Part shown: piece by piece, positions 19,950 through 30,712 of the stretch | How positions within the stretch are numbered: the first letter of the stretch is position 1 | How the letters are laid out: the number at the start of each line of letters is the position of its first letter | From: Valencia hispanica | Taxonomy: Eukaryota; Chordata; Actinopteri; Cyprinodontiformes; Valenciidae | Reading direction: 5' to 3' | NCBI GenBank assembly: GCA_963556495.2 | Contig: OY747716.1 | Location: forward strand, 35,507,318-35,571,317 | Length of the DNA stretch: 64,000 bases | Made by a program: the position numbers and the translations under genes | Notes under the pieces: generated by a model | What the model saw: the letters and a program-made list of their open reading frames with translations, nothing else | Databases searched by the model: none | Told to the model about the DNA's origin: nothing

Positions 19950-22670
19950 TTATTATTGATGGATGGGTTGTCAATTTAGCAGCATCAGCATTTTATTTTA
20001 ATAACCTGGCTGATATGAAATGTCAAGTTTTGTTCTGTAGTCTGCCTTCATATTTTATTGAAAGTCATTTTTGTCAATACACCCATATCAAAAAACGCAC
20101 ATCCTGAGGATGTGAGGGTACACAGTGTTTCTACATTCCCACCAAGCACAGCAACACAAATACATTTTATTAGGACCTCCAAAAGTTATTTCAGTTCAAA
20201 ACAGGCCGTTTTTAATTTAAATAAAGGAAAAAAGCCACAGTTCTGCAATCAGCCGGGTTTTTTTAGCTCAGCAGGATGCTGAAGAATGTTCCTTTGATGT
20301 TGTTTCATGGTGCTTTAGATAAATCTGTTTCATCTTCTTGGCGACATTAGCGGTTTTTCTGATCTAAACAGGTGTGTTTATGTCATCTGGGGTGGAATCA
20401 TGAATACAACAACTTAAAAAAGATTATGAAGCAAATTATCCACTTCCACCAAAATGGATAGATTAAGTTGGAAATGTTATGACTTCTTTCTTTGAAAATG
20501 CGAACTGACATCTTGTCGTGACTTCAGTCAGAAACGAAGCAGCTGCTTGTAGAAGAAGACGCAGAACTCGTGAATAAATATATCAGGCTGAGATGGGTGT
20601 TAAAGTTGCTAGAAGTGCATTTCTATTAAGTGCTGTCAGGTCCATTTGAATTATCAGTACATTAAAGAGGCCAGCAGTGCTGCCTCGGTGTATATTTATA
20701 GATTCATTCTCAGTTTTACAACCACCTTAATCAGACCTGAGTGATGGAGTTACGCTGATGGTCATATGCTTTAAAAATGATGACTCACAAATGGAAGAAA
20801 TTAAGGCAGCTGGTTACAAAGCTCAAAAGTAAAGGCTTTTCCCTTGCTCCTACTAATTAAAATATACCTCAAGGTACTGCTTAATGAAATGGTTTGGCTG
20901 TAAAAGTTGTCATATAAAGTTTGGCCCTGAAAAAGCCTTTCAGCCCCGCACAAAAATGCTTTGATCCTAAAAGCTCTGCAAATGTGGGACTCATTAATAT
21001 AGCTTGTTTGCTTCTGCTCAGCAGGAACTCTGGGAAAACAAATCAGTAGTTAAAGAGTGATTATCATGTTTTCTATAGATGCGCTGGTTCGAAAAGTGTT
21101 TGCACATACAGTCAATGGTTTGCACACAGAGAGTTTGCTCGAAATGATCAAGGGCAGGTCGTAGAGTTTTGCAAGAGCAAGTTCGTGAAACTCTAGCTCC
21201 AGTTCGGGTGAAAGAGTCAGCCTGCTGCTTTTGAACATTTCCCTGCAGGCACATCAGACCAAAACTTAATTTGTGCCCTGATTCCTGTTATGTGCATGCC
21301 CTCCTACATCCATTAAATCCCCTGTTCTGTGTGCTGTATATGAAATTTATGAATCGGGGGGTTCATTCGAAGTGAGACCAATTAAGGAGCAGGTATTGTG
21401 AAATATACTAGATGAGTTTCTCATGACCCCTGGTTGTTAAAGCTGATTAGCCACTTAACCCAAAGTCGGGCAACGAGCTGGGGAAGAAAAGGTTGCTGCA
21501 CACAAAGGTAAAAAATATGGTGTTTCAAATTAATTGACTTTCATGTTTCTATCTTGTTTCCATTCTCTGAGGCATTTTGTTAGAAAAAATGCACGCATGG
21601 ATGTTGCTTTTTAATCAGCGGGAGACAGGCAGATTCATCACAGCACACAAAGGACGTGTTGGTAGAATAAAATGATAGTGTCAAACTAATCATGACTAGC
21701 AAGAAACTTAATCATTCCTGTGAAGTTTTTCTCAACATTCGTGATTTTCAAGAGTGTTTAGTGCCATCACAAAGTCAGAAACAAAATATGCTGATACCAG
21801 AATTCAGAGTCATGGTTGGATTTTTTTTCCGGATTGGTTAGAATAGATTTTTTTTGTTTCACTTTTGTTAGAGGACACAAAATTAATCATTTAAATGCTC
21901 ACCAAGAACTCACTAAAGCCTCCTAAATAGGGTTTTTTTAATGCATGAGGATTTATTCTTTACTGAACTTATACAACCTTTTAAGGAAGTTTATATTAGG
22001 TATTTGTATAAATGGCCAATTCCACATCAACCATTTACACATTTATTGCAGAAAAGAATGTGAGCGAGTCATTGATGACAGGAGACAAAATTTGAAACAA
22101 CTCAGGCCATTTACGGCATCCCAAGAAAAAACTGATTAAATTTCAGACGACTAATCAGAAGGCACCGTTCACAAAATTAAAACCGCCCAACAATCTCCAG
22201 GATCTCAAAGGCTGTTTGCTAGATTGTGAAAATCATAAACTTAGAGGGAAGGCAATAAAAAACACTCCTGCTTTCTTCTCAGCACATGCATTTTTGTTGC
22301 TGCTTTCTTGGCCAAACTACCAAAGCATTAACCTCCATTTGCACTAAGATGATTTTCACAATCCTTGATATTAACCAATAACTGTAAGGATTCAGCACCT
22401 CCACCTTACTCCGGCTTTCCGGATGCATAAGCAACAAATTATGTCTGCGAAGCACAATACACAGCTAAAAGTCAAGCCTGATTAATCAATATTCCAAATA
22501 AAGACCGCAATATTGCTGCAAATGTTTTGCACGAAGGGCGTGTTCCTGATTTGCTGGTGATCTACTAAGATTGTGTGCGCTAATGATAACAGGCGCAAAG
22601 AGCATATTCAAATGAGGACTTTGTGTTCACTGCTGTGTGTGCCAGCCTTTCTGCCCCATGGGCACAGGGA
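19950..22670. other. Non-coding stretch, nothing clearly recognised
   Basis: AT-rich DNA without supported genes. A segment at 21060-21250 with GCGCTGGTTCGAAAAGTG and overlapping short frames may be an old repeat. The part 22540-22620 contains two GCGC-bearing motifs (GTGTGCGCTAATGATAACAG and GGCGCAAAG) and may belong to the diverged duplication that starts at 22672. Confidence 0.45.
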
Positions 22671-22671
22671 A

Positions 22672-22810
22672 TTCATGATGCTTCTTTGGCAAAAATAAAA
22701 AGGGAAAAAAAACCATACCTGTCAAGTGTATGTCTGTTAGAGAGTTAATTACTATTAGGACAGAACGTCTGTGAATTATACTTTTCGGTTTTCGTTAATA
22801 AACTTAATGT
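22672..22810 (+). repeat. Diverged direct repeat, unit A
   Basis: Aligns by eye with 23533-23659: shared order is TGATGC, TTTGG, an A/G-rich tract (AGGGAAAAAAA), CTGTCA, a TTAACTAC/TTAATTAC block, ATTAGG, GAA(C/T)GT, GTGAAT and AATAAACTTA. It is about 860 bp upstream of its partner. Function unknown. Confidence 0.6.
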
Positions 22811-22864
22811 GTGCGATTTACTTGCGCCGCTCATGCTCCATGCAGGCCATGTATTCCAGAGTCA

Positions 22865-23510
22865 GACTTATTAAAGCTGCAGCTTGTCCAGAACAACGCT
22901 GCTCGTTTTGTCCTAATACGTCCATATTCAACTAATGTTGTTCAAATGCACCGCACTTTATCATGACCTCTATTAAATGTCAAGTTGCAGTACAGCCTAC
23001 TGATATTCATTAAAAAAATATTCTAACAGGTATACCAGAATCCTTTCACAAAGAGTTTATTTAATCTGATCAGATAAACACCAATTGTACTAGATATGCT
23101 TGTGATGCTAAATTAATGGTAAAACCTGTCAACACAAACTTCCTGCAAAACTCTGCTGTCTACAGAGCAGCTCAGGAATGGAGTAAATGGTCTAAAAATC
23201 TTAGAGAACTAAAGGGCATGTATTCTTTAAAAAAGTATTAAAATGTAATTTTAGCTTTGGATCTTCCTGAATGTTTTAGGTTTTTTATTGTAGGTTGGAA
23301 ATTTACAAGTAGATTACACCTGGGTTTTGTATGTAATCTAAAATGTATGAATTTTGTTTGTAAAATGTCACATATGTAATTGTCATTGTGGTACTGTACA
23401 TGATTACTATATTTTATTAATTGGACCCCAGGAAGATTAGTAACCACTCCAGTGGAAATTAATGGGGATCCAAATAAATAAGCAAATACACAAATTAACA
23501 GCGGGTACAG
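22865..23510 (+). pseudogene. Rex1-like LINE 3' end (RT C-terminus and tail), relic
   Basis: Near 22878 the translation reads L-Q-L-V-Q-N-N-A-A-R-F-V-L, the region after the RT thumb in CR1-group LINEs. A second open piece near 23085-23250 includes A-V-Y-R-A-A-Q-E-W-S-K-W, typical of the C-terminus, ending before a 3' UTR. The terminal part has GGACCCCAGGAAGATTAG (23425) and AATGGGGATCCAAATAAATA (23460), a strong match to the 3' end of fish Rex1 elements. Several frameshifts separate the pieces. Confidence 0.7.
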
Positions 23511-23532
23511 ATGCATTGAGCATTCAGTGAGT

Positions 23533-23659
23533 TATGATGCGACTTTGGAAAAAAGGGGAAAAAAACAACTGTCAGGTTTATGCCCACTGGAGTTTTAACT
23601 ACCATTAGGTTAGAATGTGTGTGAATGATATTTTTCATTTGTCAGTAATAAACTTATGT
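23533..23659 (+). repeat. Diverged direct repeat, unit B
   Basis: Partner of 22672-22810. It is followed by GGTGGCGCAAAG; a GGCGCAAAG string also precedes unit A at about 22592. The Rex1-like relic lies between the two units. Confidence 0.6.
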
Positions 23660-23764
23660 TGAATCATGGTGGCGCAAAGTTAAGACATGCCTTTCAGAGG
23701 TGGTAAAAAAAAGGCACTAAAACAGTTTCATGTTTGATAAATCACACGTGGAACACCTACTTAT

Positions 23765-24880
23765 TTGTATGTTCTCCCAGTATTTTGCACCTTCCGACAG
23801 AAAGCTCACATTGCATAGTCATGCCTGGATCAGACCAGGCATATATTTAGGAGCCTGTTAATGAAGGGCTTTGAATGTCACAAGTAAAATTTTTAAATTC
23901 ACTTTAAAAGCAACAGAGAGCTAATGTAAAGATTCAGGAACAGGCGTAATATGTGCTCTCCTGTTGATGCAAGTAAGAAGTCTTGCAGCCGAATTTTGCA
24001 CATATTGCAAACGAGCCTGCTCCATCTTATTAAGGCAGGTAAAAAGGCTGTTACAGTAGTCCAACCGAGACGAGACAAATGTATGAATAGTAGTCTCTAA
24101 GTCAGCTTGAAATTTTTTTCCCCTAAGGTTAGAGATATAGCGCAAATGGAAAAAGCAGTTCTTAATTCATTACTTAGAATGTTACACAAGGGACATCCCT
24201 TCATCAAAGATAACTCGCAGATTACGCAAGGAAGTTTTGGCTGTTGAACTCAAGTTGCCCAGATGATGCTTAATGTCAGGAATGGCATTCTCAGGGGCAG
24301 CAATGAGTGTCTCTGTTCTTGTAGAGTTGAGTTGGAGACATTTATCATTCAATGATTATTTTGTCTGAGAAAGGCAGTTCATAAGAGAATAGATTTTATA
24401 AACTTCTGCTGTCATGAAGGAGCAATACAGTTGTATATCATTAGCATACAGAACAACAGTGCTGCATTTGAACAGGACAACTTAATCCAAGATTCGAACG
24501 CACTGACAGGCCTGGGTTCAGGAGGAACATTTACATCAAAGGATATACTGATATGTTCACTGAGATGAAGATCCCACACACACACACATTTATGACATGT
24601 AGCCCAAGTGAAAATACTAGGTCCAGAGAATGACCCTTACAGTGGGCGGGGCATGATACATGTTGCTCAAAATCAGAAGTTTCTATCATAAATAAAAATT
24701 CTACTGCTGGGCTGAAAGTGTCCTCATCAACATGCAGGTTAGAGACTCCAAAAATTAAAACTCTTTCCAGTTTGATAAGAGAGGATAAAAGGCTATGAAA
24801 CTCATTTAAAACGAGACCCTCAGGCCCAGGAGGGCGGTAGATAAGAACACTATAAAAACATATTAGAGGTGCCAACTTTA
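23765..24880 (-). pseudogene. L2/CR1-group LINE relic with internal deletion (endonuclease plus RT)
   Basis: Read on the minus strand. 24875-24531 encodes an endonuclease stretch with S-V-L-I-Y-R-P-P-G-P-E-G, a decayed catalytic V-S-N-L-H-V-D (normally GDFNIHVD) and H-S-L-D-L-V-F. The RT palm motif appears at 24448-24437 as Y-A-N-D (normally YADD), followed by Q-L-Y. Further on come F-V-S-S-R-L-D-Y-C-N-S-L and V-Q-N-S-A-A-R-L-L-T, then the C-terminal L-S-V-A-F-K-V-N-L-K-I-L. The segment between the endonuclease and RT active site is deleted. It is an inactive fossil. Confidence 0.8.
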
Positions 24881-25076
24881 ATCATTTGGGATTCAAAGGA
24901 GCAGAAATGTTCTGTGTTAATCCTCATGCATGTGTAATTGTCACAGTGCACAACAGCAAGGCCTCTGCCTCTACGATAGGGGCGGGGCTTCCCCATAACA
25001 GAGCAGCCCTCAGGGCACAGCTCATTCAGGTGAAAAACCTCTCCATCCCTTTGGGTCTCATTTGTTGGTTTTCATC

Positions 25077-25209
25077 ATGGACGATGAGAAGTTAATCCTT
25101 GAAGTGGAGAAGCACCCAATTTTAAATGATACCAGTGATCATTTTTACAAGGACAGCGTAAAAAAAGAGAAGGCATGGACAGAAATATCTGCAGCTTTGG
25201 GAGTGGATG
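25077..25209 (+). CDS. MADF-like domain first exon (partial)
   Basis: A 44-codon frame starts at an ATG in CATCATGGAC and reads M-D-D-E-K-L-I-L-E-V-E-K-H-P-I-L, then D-H-F-Y-K-D, K-A-W-T-E-I-S-A-A-L-G-V. This is the first half of a MADF/Myb-SANT-like DNA-binding domain: L-I-x-x-V-x-x-x-P-x-L, a Y-K-D, and A-W-x-x-I-x-x-x-L-G. It ends at GATGGTGAGTTT, a strong splice donor (GT at 25210). A polypyrimidine tract and CTTTCAG acceptor follow at 25313, but the next sequence soon reaches a stop in the frames I checked and does not show the second domain half. MADF proteins are transcription factors in animals and also accessory proteins of Harbinger transposons. I cannot decide between a host exon and a transposon exon. 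Confidence 0.55.
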
Positions 25210-25429
25210 GTGAGTTTATGATACTTATTAACACAGAACTACATTTCTTTTCTGCATACTACCTATTCAGTTATACATTTGCAATCCTCCTGTGATTTTG
25301 TGAACTCTTTCAGGACCAGCTGCGTGGAACGGTGCTGCGGGTCTGAAACGCTTCCAGTAGGAAGAGACGCGCCGCTGAAGTAACAGGAAAAGCTAATCTA
25401 TTACGTTTCACATCGCATATTGATAGATG

Positions 25430-25490
25430 GATAGAAACATGTAGATAGATACTTTATTTGTCTCAAAACAGAAATTTACAATCCGCTGGA
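25430..25490 (-). repeat. LINE-type 3' tail relic
   Basis: The plus strand reads GATAGATGGATAG, AGATAGATACTTTATTTGTC; its reverse complement ends in the (ATCTATC)n-like tail after AATAAAGTATCT seen in several fish LINEs. No coding part is visible. Confidence 0.45.
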
Positions 25491-25721
25491 AAGCCAGGGT
25501 TACTGAGGGAGGTCATACCATTGGAACCTTTATTACCTTTTCAGAAGAGTTACAGGATGCAGATGAGGGAGTTGTAAACTAAACTTGGGGAAATAAATAA
25601 CAGAACTTCCAAGCACTTGGTACAATGTGATTAGCTGTTTTTCAGATTTCTGACTCCTCCTTTACACTGAATACTGAAGTATCACTGAATGTGACTTTCA
25701 AATAACTGTAGTCAAAACTAA

Positions 25722-26310
25722 GGGGCTGTTTACACGACTACGTTGCCGTTTTTGTTTGAATACGCGGGTGAAAGCGCACTGCGTTTACACGACAGGGCGC
25801 GCGATGGAAAACGATGTAGTACATATGCCCGGCCTTTAGATGGCAGTGTGCCCCGTGTATGCAGTTTTCCAAGGTTTCCCCCTCACAACCCGGAAAAAAA
25901 ACATTTCATGATACCCAACAATGGCGGTCTTCTTGTTGTTCTCCGCTCAAATAAAGGCATATTGATTATTTGACGCACGTACTGTATGCGACCAAATAAC
26001 TTCAGAAGCTGCATCAGCAGTAACCACATACCTGGATCCGCCATTGTTGTTGTTTTTCTGTAGAAAGGTGGAGTGCGCAAGTGCAACATGTCCGTAGGCG
26101 GCTGGCAGTGACGTCATCGTTTTCAAAAGTCTCCGGCTTGCGTTTACACGACAACGAATCCCTCAGCGTTTTCAAAACTCTCCACTCTGGAAGCCGTTTC
26201 CCAAAAGCTGCGTTTTCGCCCCCCGTTTTCCCATTGTCGTGTAAACGAGAGGCCGAATCGGAGAGAAAAACCTCAGTTTTGCTGAAGAACGATGTCGTGT
26301 AAACAGCCCC
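25722..26310. mobile_element. Harbinger-like MITE (589 bp) with internal TIR-motif repeats
   Basis: Perfect inverted ends GGGGCTGTTTACACGAC (25722) and its complement ending at 26310 are flanked by TAA (25719-25721 and 26311-26313), the 3-bp duplication of PIF/Harbinger elements. The motif GTTTACACGAC occurs five times: 25728, 25783 and 26142 on the plus strand and 26236 and 26294 on the minus strand. The CpG-bearing interior also has a repeated CGTTTTCAAAA (26118 and 26167). No transposase is encoded. Confidence 0.85.
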
Positions 26311-26434
26311 TAAGGTGAGAGGGTTCCTATTACCCATGTGGGCTTAGGCCATAGTATTCCTATATTGTTAACAACATAGGACGGTGATGGCGCTACTGTC
26401 TGTTTCTAGGGGTTCTTGGGCAAAAGGCATGGTA

Positions 26435-26880
26435 CAGTGGACCCCTGCCTATTCACAGCTCAGTATTTGTGGAATTACATATTCATGGATTTTTCTGTTG
26501 AACATAACTCCAAATCATTCACGGAAAATTAGCCTATTCACCAATTTTCTTTCTAAAGCAAATCTATAGTATTTGAAAGAAAATGCACCTTGAGAAGCTG
26601 AAATACTTCTGCACATACTTACATGCTATTGGCTGGCATCTACAAAGCAGCCAATCCTGGAGCGCCATGAATTTTAGGTGGTGCTTATTGACTGTACCCC
26701 CAAGAGCAGAGATAGGGATAGCTTTTGTGTTAGTGCTAGGACAATTTCTGTTTTGCATATTAATGCATATTAAGGTGTATTTTGTGTCTAAAATGAACAG
26801 TTATAGGTGTTTTTAGAAGGGGTCTCAAATATTCCTAAGGTTTCAGCTATTGCATGATTGCGAATACCGGGTGTCCACTG
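26435..26880 (-). mobile_element. Tigger/pogo-like MITE, copy 2 (complete)
   Basis: Inverted ends CAGTGGACCCCTGCCTATTC (26435) and, as reverse complement, CAGTGGACACCCGGTATTCG (from 26880) lie between TA dinucleotides (26433-26434, 26881-26882), the target of Tc1/mariner-group elements. The body is collinear in reverse with copy 1 at 5914-6680. It has no transposase. Confidence 0.85.
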
Positions 26881-26882
26881 TA

Positions 26883-27840
26883 GTACCCTGAAGAGGTTGT
26901 CAGTTATGGCCAAAAAGGAACAACGCCAACTGTTCAAACTGTAGAAAATTTAGTTTGTTAATAAAGTGATGTTGTACACTCATGTACAGTTGATGGCGAT
27001 GTGAACCTTTTAGTTGCTTGCAATTTGTCAACTAATCAAAAGAAGAAGGAGAAAAGGTTGTCAGTCCAACACAGGGCAACATAAGTTATCATGTGTTGGA
27101 TAACAAGCCAGAATACCCACAGACACAAGAGGAACATCCAAGTTCTAAATAGAAATGACTGAGATTTGAACGTAAGACCAACAATGTTGTTCCTGTGTTG
27201 CCCACATGTCCTGTACAGAGCGTTAAAGTAGAGCATTTCTATGCGGCAATGGTCCTGTAGTTATATAAAAACGACATTGTAAGGCAGTTTAACATAAGGC
27301 AGATATTTGTGACTCCTGCAGCTGCTCGAAACCCTGACCTTGCATGCAATATTCCACACATATTACATTCTGACCAAAGCTGTTAGAAAAAAATCATCAT
27401 TACTTTGCTTTGAGGTAAAATAATCGTTTATTCCCCAGATTGTGCTCATGAGCTTGTCATTAACAATATTTATGACTATGACTTAGATGCATATTAAAGT
27501 AACACCCAGAAAACTAATTATTTTTCTCTACTGGTCATAAATTCATTTGACTGTTAGAATGAATCCCCCCATGTCTTTTCTTGATGCAAGTGGTAACCTT
27601 GAGTACACTGCCTCCAGTCAGGTCTATTTAATGTTATTAAAAACTATCTCTTCCGAAAAGCGCAAGCTAAGGGTTTTCAACAATTAGTAAGATCTGTTTT
27701 TCTAAATAGCTGCTGTGACATTGCAAAACACCTCATGAGATCACAATGAGGCAACATTTGTGTGCTGGTTAGTGCTGAGTCAGAAAAGTGAAGAGAGAAT
27801 TCAGATGACGGAGACAGGTAAGGTGGACTGACTGACTGGA
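26883..27840. other. Non-coding stretch, nothing recognised
   Basis: AT-rich DNA, no supported gene or element. Confidence 0.5.
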
Positions 27841-27872
27841 GAGCCATAGAACTGTTGAGGCTATGGCCTTTG

Positions 27873-27932
27873 ACTGAACGAACTGCATCTCCCAGCATCC
27901 TTTCACTGAACGAACTGCATCTCCCAGCATCC
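27873..27932 (+). promoter_or_regulatory. Tandem ZNF143-like motifs
   Basis: Two identical 28-bp units with 32-bp period each contain AACTGCATCTCCCAGCATCC. This closely resembles the ZNF143/Staf binding consensus ACTACAxxTCCCAGxATGC. Binding is inferred from the motif only. Confidence 0.45.
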
Positions 27933-28819
27933 GTTGCGCTGCCCTCAACCCATTCTCATTGGTCTGTGGTCAGTGATGACATCACAGAGTTGATAAAGGG
28001 CACCGCGAAGATTGAAATCTTCGTCTTTTGGTTCCCAAGCGGTGGAGCAAGGAGATGCTTTAATCCACTGCTAGCATTTTCCCTTTTTTCCGTTCAAACC
28101 TGCTGGACCAGGAAGAACTTCCCCTTTAAACTTCGAAGTGAATCGGCCGAGCAAACAGACTTCCTGTACGGGCAACCAGGGAGTCAGCTGGCCATCTGAG
28201 CTCTATTGAAAACAGGCCTGAGTCCCTCAGCGCTTAAAGTCGGACGTCCGCTTTTCCCACCTCGGTTTTGCGCAAACCGCTCCTTTAAACTGGACATTTT
28301 CTACATTCTTCGTCGTGGACTGTGGAGAGCTGCCCCCACCAAGTAGGATTAAACTGGTTCATATCTTTTGGTCTGGGTAGAGGAGAAGGTCTTGATGGTT
28401 AATATCCGTTTTCTGTTGGTTAAAATAAGTCTGTCAACTTGTTAACCACTGTTATTCTTGGTCGTCTGTCGCTGTACACCGACCCTGAATGTGCATGCTT
28501 TTTGTGTTTTATTATTTGACTTTGGTTGCAACCAGAAGCCGTGTATTATATTGTATTATTTCCTGGCTTGTTTATTGTCCGCTGCGGTCGGCGAGTGTCT
28601 GTTTAGACAGGTTGCGTGGACTCAGTAGATCCCCTTTCTCCGTCGCCCCCATTTCCTTTGTCCAAGCCACCATTGCTAATGAAACTAGCCTTTGTTGAAT
28701 CACCACGCGGTCTTCCTTTGTCTTCCTTTGTGAACCGATCGCACCAATTGATAAGGCTTGAGTTATTTATCGCATTGAGGGGGTGAGCTGAACCCCCCCC
28801 TCATTCGCTCGCTGTCTCC

Positions 28820-28846
28820 CACACACACACACACACACACACACAG
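28820..28846. repeat. (CA)n microsatellite
   Basis: About 12 CA units followed by GCCGCACACACACGCCC. Confidence 0.9.
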
Positions 28847-29499
28847 CCGCACACACACGCCCCCTTCCCTCTACGTTAACTTTGTTCTATATTTTTGCAT
28901 GCGTTAGAATAGATGGAAATTATGAATGAAATGTAATATGTACGGTTGACCTATTTCATTAATAAATTCCCTTAAGTAACGAGAAGTTTCCTGCGCTATT
29001 TCAGTGTGTGCTATGAAGTTTGTTTTAACCCCGCGGACGAATTACGCCTTTTCAGAGAGACTGACTGTCTGGTTTAATTAAAATTATCTCATTTATGAGA
29101 CTGGTGCCTCTATATCTTTAATAAACAGGTTAAACTCGAACGTCATCAATAATTATATTAATATAAAATTATTGATTATAATTACAATCAAAGAATCATT
29201 ATACATGAGAGTTGCAGCAAGCTTTGTTTTGTTTTTACCCTCGAGCTCCTGCAGTAGGGACCAATCTAGAATATGCAGCAATATTAGTTCTTAGTATAAT
29301 TTGGTTCTGAATCCAGAACGAGAAACCACTGAAATATCCAGATGCATCCTCGAAGTGACCTCCCTGTTTAAGCAAAGTTGTGAAGCCAGAGTCAGCAAAT
29401 CTTCCAGCTTAGAGAGATTGGGCAGAGAGCTGACAAGACCTGGAGCAAGAGGAGATTGGTACTGATGAAGTAAGCAGCTATCAGACCCAGACCCAGTGG

Positions 29500-29755
29500 G
29501 TACTGTTATTATGTCCTGTGATTAAAGCTAATTTGCGGCAATACCGATTTTTGATATTATTATTGCTTTTATGGCCAATAACCAATATTTACAATGGTAT
29601 AAATATTACATAAATCTCTTACAAAGATGGAAATAAACACCGCTTTTTAATATTGGCTCAGTTTTACCTATCACACCGATACAATGTTAAAAAATGACTA
29701 ACATCGGTCGATACCGATGTTAATGTCAATATATTGTGCATTCTTGGACAAAAGT
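29500..29755. repeat. Possible DNA-transposon relic with ATCGG/CCGAT motifs
   Basis: The stretch contains CACCGATACAATG, ACATCGGTCGATACCGATGT (a near palindrome at about 29701-29720) and ends ATATATTGTGCATTCTTGG-like sequence. Such CCGATA-rich ends recur in fish DNA transposons. Borders are not defined. Confidence 0.35.
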
Positions 29756-29937
29756 CATGTTCTCATTTTAGTTATGAGAAACAAGACAGGAGGAGGAAAG
29801 AGACAGTAGAGGAAGGAAACAGGACTTTTGAGAGACAGATACAGGTTTATTAAACACATTATTAATATTATATTATTATTTTCTATTTCTCCATAAACAA
29901 ACTGGACGAGGAAACCTTGCACAGCCTGTAAAGCTAC

Positions 29938-30712
29938 TTGGACAACATTATTATGGGCAAGCCACAGAAATCCACCTCTGCTATGCCGACAAGCACACCA
30001 TCACAAAAACGCATTCGTTCTGAGGCCAGCACCTCCACCATCTCTCCAGAGAAAAGCTACAGCGATGTCCTGGACTCAATAGATAAGAAGCTAACCAGCC
30101 TAGACGCCCGTCTGGCCCTGGTTGAGGTTCTACACAAAGAATTTCAAGCTCTAAGGGAATCCCTGGAGTTCAGCCAACAACAGGTAGCATCGCTCGCTGC
30201 AGAAAACCAAACGCTTAGGGAGAGTGTAAAGAAACTCACTGAGGGGATGAGGCAGCTGTCCGGAGAAAGTAAGAGGATGAAAGAAACTATCTTGGATATA
30301 CAGGCCAGGGGAATGCGGGACAATCTTGTTTTTTCCGGCTGAACAGGCTGAGGACGACGCTGAATCCACCGTCCGAGATTTTCTCCAACATCAGTTAAAG
30401 CTCCCAAGCGACACGGTAAAAAACATCACTTTTCACCGCGTCCACCGCCTTAGGAGGTAAGAAGCCCAACAACAGCCGGCCGCGACCTATTGTTGCTAAA
30501 TTCGAGCATTACAAGCAAAAAGAGCAGGTCAGAGGCCAGGGCAGAGAGCTGCGGGGAACGAATTACAGCGTTAATGATCAATATCCGAAGGAAATCCTGG
30601 ATAGAAGGCGCGTTTTGTTCCTAATCAGGAAGAAATATATCAGTGAAGGCACCAGAGCTACAGTAGCAGTGGATAAACTGTATGTTATGGGCAGCTGTTC
30701 AGGGACCTTCAG
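29938..30712 (+). pseudogene. L1-type ORF1 (RNA-binding), frameshifted
   Basis: The first frame (29938-30342) has a polar, Ser/Thr-rich N-terminus, then a long coiled coil (residues about 40-115, with L-T-S-L-D-A-R-L-A-L-V-E and heptad-like Leu) that would trimerise. It ends A-R-G-M-R-D-N-L-V-F-S-G, the start of the RRM domain. A frameshift follows. The remainder is readable in other frames: E-S-T-V-R-D-F-L, F-H-R-V-H-R-L, then R-P-R-P-I-V-A-K-F-E, R-G-T-N-Y-S-V-N-D-Q-Y-P and R-K-K-Y-I-S-E-G-T-R-A, the L1 ORF1 C-terminal domain. The ATG at 29953 is an alternative start, inside the candidate target duplication. Confidence 0.85.

Larger units (their letters stand above)
27841..29270 (+). other. 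Unclassified CpG-bearing segment, possibly LTR or promoter-like
   Basis: This segment has higher GC and CpG than its neighbours. It contains a 28-bp exact tandem repeat (27873-27900, 27905-27932), a perfect hairpin CGAAGATTGAAATCTTCG (28007-28024), a CA array (28820-28844), a polyadenylation-like AATAAA (28961) and a second AATAAA near 29121. There is no open frame with a recognisable motif. The organisation recalls a long retroelement LTR, but I found no convincing TG...CA ends, target duplication or primer-binding site. Confidence 0.35.

Noticed and set aside
29700..29722. A regulatory palindrome (ATCGGTCGATACCGAT)
   Set aside because: It resembles subterminal sequence of fish DNA transposons with many CCGATA motifs, so a repeat origin is more likely than an operator.
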